Under the pieces are notes generated by a model. The model did not search any database and was not told where the DNA came from. It saw nothing but the letters and a program-made list of their open reading frames with translations. Made by a program: the position numbers and the translations under genes. Below are positions 36,013-47,600 of a stretch of DNA of 64,000 bases, in pieces. The stretch's first letter is position 1, and each line of letters opens with the position of its first letter. The stretch spans positions 124,001 through 188,000 of the forward strand of contig JADKAQ010000002.1 in assembly GCA_016719105.1 (NCBI GenBank). Reading direction: 5' to 3'. This DNA comes from Gemmatimonadota bacterium (lineage in GTDB: Bacteria > Gemmatimonadota > Gemmatimonadetes > Gemmatimonadales > Gemmatimonadaceae).

Positions 36013-37657
36013 ATGACCACCTCGAACACCGGGACGCCACGCTCGCAGCGCGCCACCTGGTCGGTCGCCCTGCTCGCCCTTGGTGCAGTGGCGCTCGCCC
36101 TGGCCGCGCTCTACCAGGTTTCGTTCTATCTCCGCATCCCGGTCGACCTGCTGAGCTTTGCCGAGAGCCCGTTCCTCACCGACATCATCAAGTATCGCGA
36201 AGGGCTCCCGCTGTATACGCCGGTGGCGGACAACAACTCGTACCCGTACACGCCGGGGACGCAGATCCTCACGTATACGATCGGCGCCGCCTTTGGGCAC
36301 GGGACCGACATTCCGTTCCTGCGCTACGTGCAGTTCAGCTACGTCTTGCTTGCCGCGCTCGTGGCGGGGCTCGTCGCCGATGGCCTGTCGCAGCTCCTGA
36401 TCCCGGAAGTGCGTCGCGGCGGACGCGGGCTCTGGATCGTCAGCTGCACCGCGCTGCTCTTCCTCGTGGCGCTCGACCCGCGATTCAACAACTTCGTCCA
36501 CTCGTTGCATAACGATGGGCTGGCGATGCTGATCTCGATGACCGCGGCGTGGATCGCGGTGTCGCACGCCCGCGGGGCGCGCCGGTGGCACCTCGTCGCC
36601 ATGGCCCTCCTCCCCGCGCTTGGCTTCCTGGTCAAGCAGAACCAGCTCATGTGGGCGGGGCTCTTCGCGATCTACCTCTGGTTCGAGGGATCGACCGACA
36701 AGCGCTGGGTCATCCTCTGGGCGGTGGTCGCTGGGATTCTCGGCGTCGCCGTGATGGGCGGGGCGGTGCTCGTCCTCGGGGAGAATTTCCGCTACTGGAT
36801 CTTCGGCGCCCTCGGCGACAAGCAGGTTTCGCTGGCGCGCAGCATCCTGCACCTCATCTGGGCCGGACTGTACCTCACCTTCGGCCTGCTCGCCCTGGTG
36901 CGGTTCGTCCTGCCGGGACGCTCCCGCGGCGCGACTGCGCTCTGGCTCATGACCGGGGCGTTGTTCGCGCTTACGACGTACACCAGCGGCCTTGGCTGGA
37001 CGGCCAATCACATGGGGCCGGCGATGATGCTGGCCACCGCCTGGTTCCTGGTCGTCGCGCGGGACGCGTGGCCGGTTCCAACCAATGGCGGGTGGCAGTC
37101 GTTGGTCGCTCCGGCGGCCGCGGCGGCGGTGGTCCTGGCCGTGATGGGGGGGCTGGGCGTGGTCCGACTCCCGCGCAACGACGTCTCCCCAGACCTGGCG
37201 CGCTACATTGCCGACGTCGACAAGGAATTCGCGGGGATGAACCCGGACAGCGTCCTGCTCGACAACGGATCGTGGCCGTACCTCAAGGCGGGGATCGTCA
37301 TGAAGGACCGCTCCTCGCCGGTGACGCTCCACGTGACGAACAACCAGAGCTTCATCAACCGCCCCGCCCTCGCCGAGACTATCCAGCGGATCAGGGAGCG
37401 TCGATACACCCGGATCCTCGCAAGGGTGATCGACACCGACCAGACCCCGTACGACTTTCATGACCGGGGTCCGGCGTGAAGGCGGCGATTCTCGAGAACT
37501 ACCAGATCGTGCGGCGGATTCCGGGGTGGCAGGGGTCCAGACCTGGTGGCCGCTCAACCTCCTGTCCGAAGTCGTGGTGCTGGAGCCACGGTCGACCTCG
37601 ACAGCGCCGCAGTCGGCTGCTCCGGATCCGTCGGCCCCGGCCCCTCGGAGCCCGTAG
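36013..37657 (+). CDS. GT-C-like membrane glycosyltransferase (two frameshifts near the end)
   Basis: About 548 codons from ATG 36013. Roughly eleven membrane helices, with the first periplasmic loop carrying DIIKYREGLPLYTPVADNN and YPYTPGTQILTYTIG, a pattern of large bacterial GT39/GT87-like proteins. LGFLVKQNQLMWAG and HNDGLAML are further conserved segments. The main frame stops at 37479, but the family-like C-terminus continues as VKAAILENYQIVRRIPG in a second frame and VAGVQTWWPLNLL in a third, ending at 37657. Two single-base indels in G runs are implied. It probably transfers a lipid-linked sugar at the outer face of the inner membrane. Next is a GT2 gene of the type that makes such donors. 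Confidence 0.75.
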
Positions 37658-37798
37658 CGCCTCGGTTCGGAGGGGGGCGGTGCGCCGCGCCGGGCACTCG
37701 CCTTGCAGATTTGGACCGTCGAATCGTTGTTCACGCCGCTCGGTCGCCCCCCGTGGACGTCCGCCCGGCCGCCGTTTGGGCTAGCCAATGAGACTTTC

Positions 37799-38608
37799 GT
37801 GAGCGAACGCGCCAGTGGATCGGGCCCCGCGGGCTTTCCCGCCGTGTCCTTCGTAATGCCGGCCTACAACGAGGAGGCCATCGTCGGGCAGACGATCCGG
37901 CGGGTCCTCGGCGCGTTCGGCAATGCCGGGATCCCGCTGCAACTCGTCGTGGTCGACAACGGCTCGCGCGACCGGACCGGTGAGATCATCCGGCAGCTCG
38001 CGCAGGAACACCCGCAGATCACGCCGGTGCGCGTGGAGAAGAACGTCGGGTACGGCTCCGGGATTCTCTCCGGGATTCCGGCCTGCGTGGCGCCGTGGGT
38101 CGGGGTGATCCCGGCCGATGGCCAGGTCGACGCCGAGGATGCGGTGCGACTGTTCGAGGACGCGGTCGCGTCGGGGCTCCCGGTGCTGGCCAAGGCACGC
38201 CGCCGGTTTCGGATGGACGGGCCGTCGCGCAAGGTCGTCTCCATCGCCTACAACCTGTTCTTCCGGTCGCTCTTTCCGGGGGTACAGTCGATGGACATCA
38301 ACGGGCTCCCGAAGCTCATGCCGCGCGAGGTGATCCTGCGCATGGAGCTGACGTCGAAGCAGTGGCTGCTGGACCCGGAGATCATGATCAAGGCGAACTA
38401 CCTGGGCGTTCGCGTGCTCGAGTACAACTGCTTTGCGCGCATGCGCGGCAACGGGCTGTCGCACGTGAAGGCGACGACCTGCTGGGAATTCTTCGCGGCG
38501 CTCCTACGCTTCCGATTCTCCGGCGAGTTCTCCGCCTGGCGTCGCCGCGTGGGCGCATCGCCCACGCTCACCGCTCCCGAGCCGACGACGCGCGCGTCGC
38601 TGACCTGA
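37799..38608 (+). CDS. Family 2 glycosyltransferase (polyprenyl-phosphate sugar synthase-like)
   Basis: About 269 residues from GTG 37799 (the frame is open further upstream but without conserved sequence). GT-A motifs are VSFVMPAYNEEAIV, VVVDNGSRDRTGEI, KNVGYGSGILSG and VIPADGQVDAEDA, with the DGQ/DAD metal motif, and SMDINGLPKLMPREV matching the dolichyl-phosphate-mannose synthase group. No membrane helices are evident, so it should act at the cytoplasmic membrane face. It likely loads a hexose onto polyprenyl phosphate for a GT-C enzyme such as its neighbour. Sugar identity unknown. Confidence 0.83.
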   Translation: MSERASGSGPAGFPAVSFVMPAYNEEAIVGQTIRRVLGAFGNAGIPLQLVVVDNGSRDRTGEIIRQLAQEHPQITPVRVEKNVGYGSGILSGIPACVAPWVGVIPADGQVDAEDAVRLFEDAVASGLPVLAKARRRFRMDGPSRKVVSIAYNLFFRSLFPGVQSMDINGLPKLMPREVILRMELTSKQWLLDPEIMIKANYLGVRVLEYNCFARMRGNGLSHVKATTCWEFFAALLRFRFSGEFSAWRRRVGASPTLTAPEPTTRASLT

Positions 38609-38625
38609 TACGCGCCGCCTCGGCG

Positions 38626-38660
38626 TCACACGCGTCGCCCACCCTGAGTGGACGACGCGT
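38626..38660. terminator. Hairpin terminator candidate between convergent genes
   Basis: A perfect 10-bp inverted repeat (ACACGCGTCG with CGACGCGTGT) with a small inner CAC/GTG pairing lies just after the GT2 stop and before the convergent sulfatase-fold gene. The U tract is weak. Confidence 0.5.
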
Positions 38661-38736
38661 GTTGCATTTGGGCGCTCGGTGTTTGCGGCTGCGGCACGCG
38701 AGTGCTGAGCGCGGCGAGCGTGCCCTGATCTACAGT

Positions 38737-38784
38737 GCTCTGACCCCAGCTCTGACCCGAGCTCTGACCCCAGCTCTGACGAGT
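38737..38784 (+). repeat. 12-base tandem repeat, four copies
   Basis: GCTCTGACCCCA is repeated four times head to tail with small changes (third and tenth-to-twelfth positions vary in copies 2 and 4). It sits in the convergent intergenic gap, 9 bases beyond the stop of the minus-strand gene at 38793. Function unknown. Confidence 0.75.
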
Positions 38785-38792
38785 TGGTCGAC

Positions 38793-40569
38793 CTAGGGCT
38801 TGGGTGCCGGCGGGAGCTGCGCGTCCATGTGCGCGAGGAGTGCTGCGCTTCGTGCGTCCGGCGGCAGCGCGCGCTTGGTCAACGGGTCGGACGACAGGTC
38901 GTAGAACTCCGTCGGCTTCCCCGGTTCGCTCCCCTTTCGGAAGAGGAACAGCGGCTCGCGCACGATCGCGTCGTCGTGGCGCCCGTCGTAGCGCAGCGTG
39001 ATCAGCGCCGAGGCGCCGGGGTCGCGAACCGGCGCGGCGCCGCCGGCGCGCGCCACCGGGAGCGACGTGCCGAAGACGCCGGCGTCGGCGAGGCCGAGCG
39101 ACTGCGTGATGGTGGCGGCGATCGCGCGAATGCTCACCGGCTGGTCGACCGTGGCCGCAGCGCGCTCGCCCTTCGGGAGCACCACCCACATCGGGACGCG
39201 CGTCTGCTCGGGATACAGGCTGGTGCCATGCCCGACGGGATCGTGGTCGTCGGTTTGCGCGGCGCCAAACGACTCGCCGTGATCGGAGACGATGGCGACG
39301 ATCGTGTTGTCGAGCACTCCTCGCGTGCGCAGCGCCTCGAGCAGCGTTTCCACTTCGCCATCGGCCTGTCGCAACGCGCGATCGTACTCGCCCATGATCT
39401 CGCTCGCCGGTGGCTCCGGCGTCCAGGCCGGATGCGAGAGCTTGCGGCGGTGCATCGCCTGATTCACGTCCATCAGGCAGATGTACGCGAAGAAGGGACG
39501 GTCGCGATGATCGTCGATGAAGTCGAGGAACTGCGCGCGCACCGTGGGAGCCTGCTTGCCGTATCCCGAGTCGCGATAGCCGAACGCTTCGATCACCGGC
39601 TGGGCGACGCGGTACGCGGCGAGGCGGCGGATGATGTCGATGGGGCGATAGGCGTCAAACCGCGCAAAGCCGCGCCCCAGGTGCTCGGGAACGATCCACG
39701 CGACGTTGCCCGAGAAGGCGCCGGTGGCGTACCCGCGTGCGCCAAGGAATTCCGGGAGCGTGCTCACGGCGCGACTCATCCCGATGCCGGGCCAGTCGGC
39801 ACCGTGCGTGAACGTGTGCTGGCCTGTGAGGATCGACGCCTGCGACGGCAGCGACCACGAGGTCGTCGACCAGGCATTCGCGTACCAGGTGCCTTGCGAG
39901 GCGAAGCGGTCGATGTTGGGAGTAAGGCTCTCCTGTCCCGCGCGGGCAAATCGGTCGCGCCGCACGGTGTCCAGGACGAGGATCACGACATTCCGGGCGC
40001 CGGCGACGGCGGCTGGAAGCGCGCCGACCACACGGCCCTCCCGAAGACGGACCCCGCCCTTGATGGCCAGGGCGATGCACGCCACCAGCACCGGGAGTGC
40101 GATCGCGCGTCGCGATAGCGTCGCCGATGCGGCGATGAAGCGCGGCGCGTTGGCTCGGGTCACGATGACGGCGGCGCCAAGCGCGAGCATCAGGGCGCTT
40201 GGGAAATACAGCACCTTGAGCGTAATCGCAGGAACGGCGACCGCGCCGAAGACGAGCGTCCCGACCAACAGTACGTCGACCTTGCCCCCCAGTCGCCGCC
40301 GCAGCGCAGGCGCCACGAGCGACAGGACGAGTGCGATGACCCCGAAGATCACCGCGTTCACGAGCGGGGCGAGCCAGAGCACGTCCAGCGAGACCTTGTA
40401 CGGCGACTGGATCGTGGGCACGCCGCGCGCGGCTGCGTGGGCGATGCCTTCGCCCACTCCAGACAGGAAGCCGGCCCCACACGCCGAGCGACACGATGCG
40501 GCCGCGCGTCAGGGCCGGCACTGCCGAGGACGAGGTGGGCGTGGAATTCAGCGAAGCGACGGAGGACAC
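38793..40569 (-). CDS. Membrane-anchored sulfatase-fold enzyme, second copy (one frameshift near the start)
   Basis: About 591 codons if GTG 40569 is used. The first 30 residues (ending GRIVSLGVWG) connect, after a one-base slip near 40475, to FLSGVGEGIAHAAARG in the main frame, which otherwise starts at 40457. Several membrane helices (about 50-165) precede the catalytic domain with NVVILVLDTVRRDRF, STTSWSLPSQASILTGQHT and AIVSDHGESFGAA. Ser occupies the nucleophile position and the usual Arg is Gln, so formylglycine-dependent sulfatase chemistry is doubtful. It is distantly similar in layout to the enzyme at 24688. It could transfer or remove phospho-linked decorations outside the membrane. 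Confidence 0.78.
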
Positions 40570-40795
40570 GAAACGGGGGTCGGTGTTCGGGGCGGCGAGG
40601 CGCGAGGCGCCCAGCGATCGGTGCGGCGGCGTGCGGTAACCGAGACAGACGCCGCACCGGCCAGCCTCGCAATCGATCTACCGTCACCAATCTGCACGAT
40701 CCGTGCTTCCCGGGGTTGCATGACGTGGGCGCTCGGCGTCTCCTTGGGGGAACGAACCCCCGCCCCCCGTGGCATCCGCAGAACCAGCAAAGGTG

Positions 40796-41767
40796 ATGGC
40801 TCCTCTCGATCCCCCAGCGCCCATCCCCGGGCGCGTCGCGATCCTCGGCGCGACTGGCTTCATCGGGCGCTGGGTCGCCGAGGCGGTGAACAGGCGTGGG
40901 GATCAATCGCTCCTGCTCGGCCGGGATGTTGGGGCGCTGGTCGCCGCGTACGCCGGCACCGGTGGCGCCGACGGTGGTCGACGCTTCGCCGCCGTCGATG
41001 CGCGTGAACCGGAGTCGCTGCGGCCTCAGCTCGACGACTTCGCGCCGTCGCTCATCCTCAACCTGGCGGGCTACGGAGTCGATCGGGGGGAGCGGGATGA
41101 GGAGACGGCGTCGCTGGTCAACGCGACACTGCCACGTTGGCTCGCCGAGTGGGCGGCCGAATCGGAGCGCGCCGGTGCGCACGTGGGGTCGGCGTTGGAG
41201 TACGGGACGGCGACCGGCGACCTATGCGAGGACACCGTTCCCGCACCAACGACGCTCTACGGCCGGACGAAGCTGGCGGGAACCGACGCGGTGGCCGAGG
41301 TGGGGGAGCGGGCAGGGGCACGTGTGATGACGGCGCGTCTCTTCACCGTGTACGGACTGGGGGAGCACGCCGGGCGTCTCCTGCCGTCGATCATCGAGGC
41401 GCGCCAGGACGGGCGTACGCTCCCCCTGACCGAGGGGCTGCAGCGTCGCGACTTCGCATACGTGGAAGACGTGGCCGACGGGCTGCTTTGCCTCGCCGAT
41501 GCACCGACGCGAGCGGGCGAGGTGGGGAATCTCGCGACCGGCGTGCTCACCACGGTGCGGGAGTTCGCGCAGATCGCGGCCGAGGTGCTCGGCGTGGCGT
41601 CGTCACAGCTGCAATTCGGCGCCGTCCCCGTGCGTGCCGAGGAGATGGCACACGAGCCCGTGTCGATCGCGCGCCTGCTGGCGCTGACGGGCTGGCGCCC
41701 GGAGCCGTCGCTGCCGATCGGGCTGGCGCGGGTCCGCGAGCGCCTCGCCGAGCGCGCTACTCGATAG
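40796..41767 (+). CDS. NAD-dependent epimerase/dehydratase (sugar-nucleotide type)
   Basis: 323 residues from ATG 40796; nine upstream in-frame residues are not conserved. GATGFIGRW binds the dinucleotide; GSALEYG and YGRTK are the active-site Ser/Thr and YxxxK. The C-terminal half has RRDFAYVEDVADGLL, the substrate-domain signature of nucleotide-sugar epimerases and dehydratases. The reaction (epimerisation, 4-ketoreduction or dehydration) cannot be fixed. It is divergent from the sulfatase-fold gene and its stop overlaps the stop of the amidohydrolase by 11 bases. Confidence 0.82.
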   Translation: MAPLDPPAPIPGRVAILGATGFIGRWVAEAVNRRGDQSLLLGRDVGALVAAYAGTGGADGGRRFAAVDAREPESLRPQLDDFAPSLILNLAGYGVDRGERDEETASLVNATLPRWLAEWAAESERAGAHVGSALEYGTATGDLCEDTVPAPTTLYGRTKLAGTDAVAEVGERAGARVMTARLFTVYGLGEHAGRLLPSIIEARQDGRTLPLTEGLQRRDFAYVEDVADGLLCLADAPTRAGEVGNLATGVLTTVREFAQIAAEVLGVASSQLQFGAVPVRAEEMAHEPVSIARLLALTGWRPEPSLPIGLARVRERLAERATR

Positions 41768-43344
41768 CTCCCGCCAGCGTCGGCCGCTTGGTCCCGGTCC
41801 GCGCCCGCGCCAGCATCTCGCTCTCCTTCGCCTGCTTGCGTGCGAGGTAGCGCCCGTCCCACGTCACGCGCAGCGCTTCGGCACTCGCCACCATGGTGGT
41901 GAGCTGCGGGCGCGTGCGGTAGCGGCCACCGACCGCGACGCCGGCGACCTGGCGCAGGTTGCCGATGCGATCGAGCGGGTTGGCGTCGAGCAGGACGAAG
42001 TCGGCGACCTTTCCGACGGCGAGCGTGCCGACGCTGTCGGCCAGGCCGCTGAACTCGGCGGGGTGGCGCGTTGCCGTCGCGAGCGCCTGGGCGTTGGTCA
42101 GCCCTGCCTGCACCATGAGTTCGAGCTCCTCGACCAGGCTCTCTCCGGGCAGTCGCGAGGTCCCCGGGGCGTCGGTTCCCGCGAGCAGCTTCACGCCCGC
42201 GCGCTGCATCTGGGCCACCAGTTGCATCTGACGACCGAACTGTTCCCGCGCCAGCGCCTGGTCGTTGTTCCACCACGACTTGGGTTGCGTGCGGAACTCC
42301 GCGGGAAGGAGCGCCGTGCTCCAGCGCGCGATCCCGGTGTCCGGTCGCATGCGCATGATGTCGCGATTGGCGACGAGCGTCGGGACCATCCAGGTGTTGT
42401 TGCTGGCGAGCTTGCGCAGCAGCGCCGCGGTGGTGGCGTCGTCCTGAGTGCGTGGCGTGCTCGATCTGCCGGCGGAACACCTCCCACTGCTGGCGGCGGT
42501 GCATGCGAATGAGCACGCGATCCCACAGCGACGGTCCGTCGAGCGCCTCGTCGCGCAGCGCGGCGCTGTCGCGCGACGCCGACAGCATGACGTCCATGAG
42601 GTGCTCGACCGAGCGAATGCCGAGGTCGGAGGCGCGCGTCAGCCCCAGGTTCGGGGGGACGTGCCCGACGACCGGAAGTTGCGCCTGACGGGCGGCGGTG
42701 AAGAGCGCCGGATACAGGTCGGGGCGCAGCTCCTCGAGCTTCACGAAGTCGGCGCCGTTGTCGCGCAGGAGCTGGACAGCCTTGCGGACGGCGGCTTCGT
42801 TCGGGTAGCCCTTGGGCCCATGGGGGACCACCGGTTCGCGATCGCCGATCTTGTGGCCGGTCACCAGCATGCGCGGGCCATCCAGCTGCCCCGCGGTGAC
42901 CCGGCGACGCATCTCCTTCAGGTCGGCCAGCTGCCCGGACATGTCTCGAATCCCGGTGATGCCGCTGGCGAGGAAGTACGGGAAGAAGTAGTCGGCGGCC
43001 GCCATGTAGTTGGGGCGACCGTTGGAGAATCGGTCCGACGCGCGTGCCGTCAGGTGCACATGCATGTCCCACAGCCCGGGGATGACGTATCGCCCGGCGC
43101 CGTCGATGCGCGTGGTCCCGGCGGGGATCGCGACGCGCCCCGTGGGGCCGATGGCCGTGATGCGGCCGTTGGCAATCAAGATCGTCGTCCCGGGGCGAGC
43201 GGCAGCCCCCGTCCCGTCGATCAGTGTGACACCGACGACGGCGAGTCGCGCCGGGGCGTCGGCCCGTTGAGCCGAAGCCACAGGCGACGCTACAGCGAGG
43301 GCGATGCCGGCCATCATGACCGTTCCAGCCCGGGTACGAATCAT
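41757..43344 (-). CDS. Exported amidohydrolase (imidazolonepropionase-like; one frameshift)
   Basis: ATG 43344 gives a clean signal peptide (MMAGIALAVASPVASAQ). The metal-dependent hydrolase set is complete: GLWDMHVHL (HxH), FVKLEEL (Lys), VVGHVPPN and IRSVEHLMD (His) and LLAGTDAPG (Asp). The frame breaks near 42440 (RRQIEHA then RTQDDATTAALLRKLASNN) and runs to 41757; bridged length is about 529 residues. Periplasmic relatives are peptidases, prolidases or of unknown substrate. It is the least obviously glycan-related gene in the window. Its 3' end overlaps the convergent epimerase. Confidence 0.78.
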
Positions 43345-43522
43345 CACAGGAAGCCCCGAAAAACGTGTAGTGCGGGTCATGCGGGCGGTTGAGTGGCGGA
43401 TCCGCCCAACACCCACGCGCGAAGTGACGATGCCACGAACGACCACGCGCCGCTCATGTCCATGATTCGTGCCACCGTACCTGAGCATCGCCCCCGGACG
43501 AGACGACCGGGGTGCCTGCGCG

Positions 43523-43590
43523 AAACGCCCGGCAACAGGTGCCGGGCGTTTGTCGATGGTTCGCGGGAGCGCCCCGCCGGAAGGCGGGGC
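43523..43590 (-). terminator. Two consecutive hairpins ending the 13-gene minus-strand run
   Basis: Immediately after the metallophosphoesterase stop, GCCCCGCC/GGCGGGGC forms an 8-bp stem with a GGAA loop (43571-43590). Further on, AAACGCCCGGCA pairs perfectly with TGCCGGGCGTTT around ACAGG (43523-43551), a 12-bp stem with T-rich edges on both strands. Likely terminator for the operon and, from the other side, an insulator for the amidohydrolase region. Confidence 0.7.
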
Positions 43591-43596
43591 AAGTCG

Positions 43597-44685
43597 TTAG
43601 GCGGGGCGTCGGGACGCGCGCCCGAGGAGCACCCCGATGCCGAAGAGCACCAGGACTCCCGCCGCGGCCGCGGCGAGACGCTTGCGCCCCACGTGCGTCA
43701 GCAGGCGATTCCAGAGCGGCGGTGGCGGGAGCGGCTCATTCACGATCGCATATCGCTGCGGGGTGAACTGCCCGGACGAGACCTCGGCCACCGTGTGCAC
43801 CTCGACCTCCACCGCGGGGCCGTCCACGTGGACCTCGAGATAGTTGTCGAAGTTGCTGGACAGGATGCGGCTCGCCAGGCGCATGCGTTGGATCCCCGTC
43901 GAGACGTTGTCCTCGATGGAGCTCTGGAAGTACTGCACGCTGTCCCGCGTCATCGTCGAGAACTTGAGCGGGCCGTAATCGCCCGAGAAGACGGCGTCGA
44001 CACCGGCGCGCGCGAGCGCCGGGTGCAACTCGCGCCACCACGCGCTGCTGTCCGGCTCCCACCAGAGCAGGTGGTGCATGAAGACGAAGGTGTGCGCGAA
44101 GCCGGGCTTCGCCAGCTCGGTCTTGAGCCACGCCTTGTGCGTGGCATCCAGGTCCGTTGTGCGCGTGTAGGGCATGCGACGGGTGTCGCCGTCGGCCGGG
44201 ATCCACGCACTCGAGAGGAGCAGGAGCCGCGCGTCACCGACCGTCACGGCCTGCGGCGGCAGACCATAGCGCTGCCGGTACACGTCACGGCTGACCAGAT
44301 CACTGATGTCGTGGTTGCCCGGCACGCGATACACCGGGACACCAACGGTCGCCAGCGACGAGTCGATGTAATCCCACTGGCGGTGCAACGACGCGGGATC
44401 GATGGGCGTGGCGTCGATGTCGCCCCAGATCGCGTCGCCGGTGAGGACGAGGAAGGCGGGGCGAAGCTTGCGCACCTCCGCCACGAGTTCCGGCATCTTG
44501 GCATTCGGCCCCTTGGCGTCACCGCGCAGGTGCCCGAGCACGACGAACGAGTACGAGCCCGAGACCTTGGGGGCCGGCACGGACGCCGGCACGGCGAACG
44601 GGTTGGCGGCCGGGACCTGCGCTGCGGCCGGCGTTGCGGTGACCGAGCAGAGCAGCGCGGCGAGCCAACGATGCGAGCGTCTCAT
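43597..44685 (-). CDS. Exported metallophosphoesterase-like protein with C-terminal anchor, cassette B
   Basis: 362 residues from ATG 44685, overlapping the CotH stop (ATGA). Signal peptide to about residue 24 (ATPAAAQ), calcineurin-type domain, then a C-terminal helix (RLAAAAAGVLVLFGIGVLLG) and basic tail. Motifs LTGDAIWG, VPGNHDISD and FMHHLLW are kept. The first motif is VLGHLRGDAKG (His for Asp), and the final GHxH is SGDYGPLKF, mirroring the paralog at 34603. The shared changes indicate a subfamily with an altered metal site rather than random decay. It ends a long co-directional run, followed by a double hairpin. Confidence 0.83.
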   Translation of the reverse strand: MRRSHRWLAALLCSVTATPAAAQVPAANPFAVPASVPAPKVSGSYSFVVLGHLRGDAKGPNAKMPELVAEVRKLRPAFLVLTGDAIWGDIDATPIDPASLHRQWDYIDSSLATVGVPVYRVPGNHDISDLVSRDVYRQRYGLPPQAVTVGDARLLLLSSAWIPADGDTRRMPYTRTTDLDATHKAWLKTELAKPGFAHTFVFMHHLLWWEPDSSAWWRELHPALARAGVDAVFSGDYGPLKFSTMTRDSVQYFQSSIEDNVSTGIQRMRLASRILSSNFDNYLEVHVDGPAVEVEVHTVAEVSSGQFTPQRYAIVNEPLPPPPLWNRLLTHVGRKRLAAAAAGVLVLFGIGVLLGRASRRPA

Positions 44686-47600
44686 GGGATCCTGGAGGCA
44701 GGAAGGGAGCCCGACCCGGCGGGAACGACCCGGTAGCCGCGCAGGTCGAGTCGACCGCCGCGCGGCACGGTGAGTCCGGTCGCCTCATCGACGCTGGTGA
44801 GCCCCGGGACGGGCGACAACTCGATGGACACCTGGCGATACGAGCCCGCGGGGAGTTCCACCGTCACGAAGCGCGCGGTCTCGGGGTCGCGCCCCACGGT
44901 GATCGGGGCGATGACATCGCGGCCCGCACCGCGCACCACGACGCGCGAGCGCCCCAGGTCGCGACCGGCCACTTCCAGGATGAGCGTCCCGCCGTTAGGC
45001 AGCGACCAGCGGACGGGGCGCGCGACCGAACCGGCCGCGCGTTGGGCCTCCACGATCAGGGCGTCGCGCCGCTTCTCGACGCGCGAGGTCCCACCGCTGC
45101 CGATCCACCCACCCGACACGTCGGCGAAGTTGTCGGTGAACGTCTGCTCGTCGATGGGAAGGATCGGCGACGCCGCGCTCCACGCACTGAGGAGCCCCGG
45201 CGTTGCACCGGACGGTGGCTGCACCCCCTCCATCCGGTACAGCCAGGACAGGTCGCCGGTCTCCGCGACGGTGGCGCTGCCGGCCGAGTCGAGCCCCGCG
45301 ACGCTCGCCAGCGTGAGGCGCGAGAACTCGTCGCGCACGCGCGGCACCTTGTTGCCGCTGAAGATCGTTTGTGCCACCGTCGACCACCCACCCCCGCCGT
45401 AGCGCCAGTTCTTGCGGCGCTCGCGCAGCCCGGTCCTGTTGTCGACGACGCGGTTGTGCAGAAGAATGGGATCCGAGCGGTCCTTCACCTCGATCCCGAT
45501 GCTGCAACGGAAGACGTCGTTGTTGAAGACGAACGGCGTGCTCGCCTCGCCGATCGAGATCCCCTTGTCGCCGGAACCGCTCACACGGTTGCCGATGATG
45601 CGCGGCGTGGACGACATCAGGTCGATGCCATCGCCGCCGGAGTTCTCGATCACGTTGTTCACCAGCTCCCCGCTGGAAATGTCGAGGTCGATCGCGTCGG
45701 AATTGGCACGCAGCACCGACGAGTGGCGCAGGTAGAAGCGAGAGTGCAGCGCGTGGAACGTGTCGTCGCTGCGCAGGTTGTCGCGGAACGTCGAGTGCTC
45801 GATCACCACGCCGTCGGCGCGATGGATGTTGAACATCCCGATGTACTCGACACGATCGACGATGGCGCCTCCCCCCTGCGCCACCTCGACCCAGTGCAGC
45901 AGGCTGCTGTCGGCACCATGCCCCTGCAGCGAGAACGTCCCCCACGGGACGCCGGCCTGCTCGGGCATGATGCGAATGGGACGTGACTCGGTCCCCACCG
46001 CCAGCACGCGCCCGTGGGACACCAGCGACTGGTCAGGCGCCAGCCGAATGGTCGTCCCCGGTTCGATCACGAGCGTGTCGCCCGCCGGGATGACGAGCGT
46101 CTGCGCGAGGCGCACGTCGCCGGCGAGGCGGTGTGTCGTGGGGCGGCGCTCGGTGAAGCGCCAGGGATGCCACGCCGTCCCCTCGCGCACCAGCGCCCCG
46201 GATTCCCAGGCGCCCAGCGCCGACGCGCTTCCCGTGGCGCGATTCACCAGCACGGGCGTGAGCGCGGTCGACGGGGCGACGCCCGACAGGAAGAGGCGAT
46301 AGGGCATGTGCCCGCGCAACACTTCCTTCCCCGCGGGCTCCCACCCCGGGTAGAGCGTGACGGCGCTCGACAGCTGCAGCCGTGCGCCAGTTCCCTCGCG
46401 TGCGACGGTCACCGCCACCGCCGGGTCGCCCGCGTCGAGCGCTCCGTTGAGGTTGCGGTCGAGACGAAGCGACACCGCGCCGGTGGGCGCCGCATCCACG
46501 GCGAAGGCCACGAGGTCGGCGCCAACCCAGCCGCGCGTCTCGAAGTCGAGCACCATCCCCTCGGCCGACGCGGTCGCCGCGAACACCACGGAGTCCGATT
46601 GCATCCGGCGGCGCAGGATCGAGGCATTCTTGTGCAGGAGGCGCATCGATTCGTCGGCGCTCCCCACACTCGGGATCAACTCTCCCCGCAGCCGGTCGTA
46701 CGCGAGGTACGATGCATAGCGCCGCTCCGCCGACCGCACGAGCGTGTCGGCGCGCGACAGGATCGCGTCGTCGCGCACGCGGCCGGCCACGTCGCGCATC
46801 ACCGAGTCGAGCACGAACGGGTCGCGCATCAACGCCTGGTACCACGGGTTCACCGGGTGCTGCGGTACCGAGAGGTCGAGCAGGCGCGTGTCCCACGGAA
46901 TGGGGTGCAGCAACTGCGTCGACGGATCCTCGTAGATCAGCTGGTTGTGAACCGCGTCGTCGTGGTACGGGTCACCGACGAGGAACTGGTAGGAGAAGAG
47001 TCGCGCGAACTCGCCACGATCCACGCGACGCATCAGTCGTTCGTGGTCGGCGAACGTCGTCCCGGCGACGTCCTCGAGCAGCAGGCGCAGCTGCCCGGTC
47101 CCGGCCGAGGTCACGCGGTCGTTGGCCGACGCGCGTTTCCAGGGGATGACGTTCTCGAAGATGTTGCGGTTCTGCCCCTTGTAGTACGAGCCACGCTCGG
47201 CGGCGTCGCCGCTGAAGATGTTCCCCGGCATCCGGTTGAAGGGCCGGAGGAACGACTCGTCGACCACCTCGACAAAGCGATACGTCCCGTAGAAGCGGTT
47301 GTTGAGGTAGAGCGCCGTCAGGTCGGTGGAGGGGGCGAGGAGCCCGAACTCCTGCGACAGGCGGTTGGCCAGGTACGAGGGAACGACATCCTTGGCCGAG
47401 AGGCCAAACTGGCGGAAGCGCTTGTAAAAGTCGTCGCGCGGCGTGCGCACCGTCATGCTGCGCTTCTCGGTGAGCCAATGCACGCTGTTGTCGCCGCGCT
47501 TGCGGATACGCGCGCCGATGAGCGACTTGCCGTAGCGGAGGTCGGCATCGAGCCACTCCCCCCACTTTCCGTCGGCGTCCACCTCCATCGAGTCCCACCG

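Noticed and set aside
38626..39189. Minus-strand frame that translates the 12-base repeat as SGQSWGQS units
   Set aside because: It runs out of frame through the well-supported sulfatase-fold gene; the repeat is better treated as non-coding DNA.
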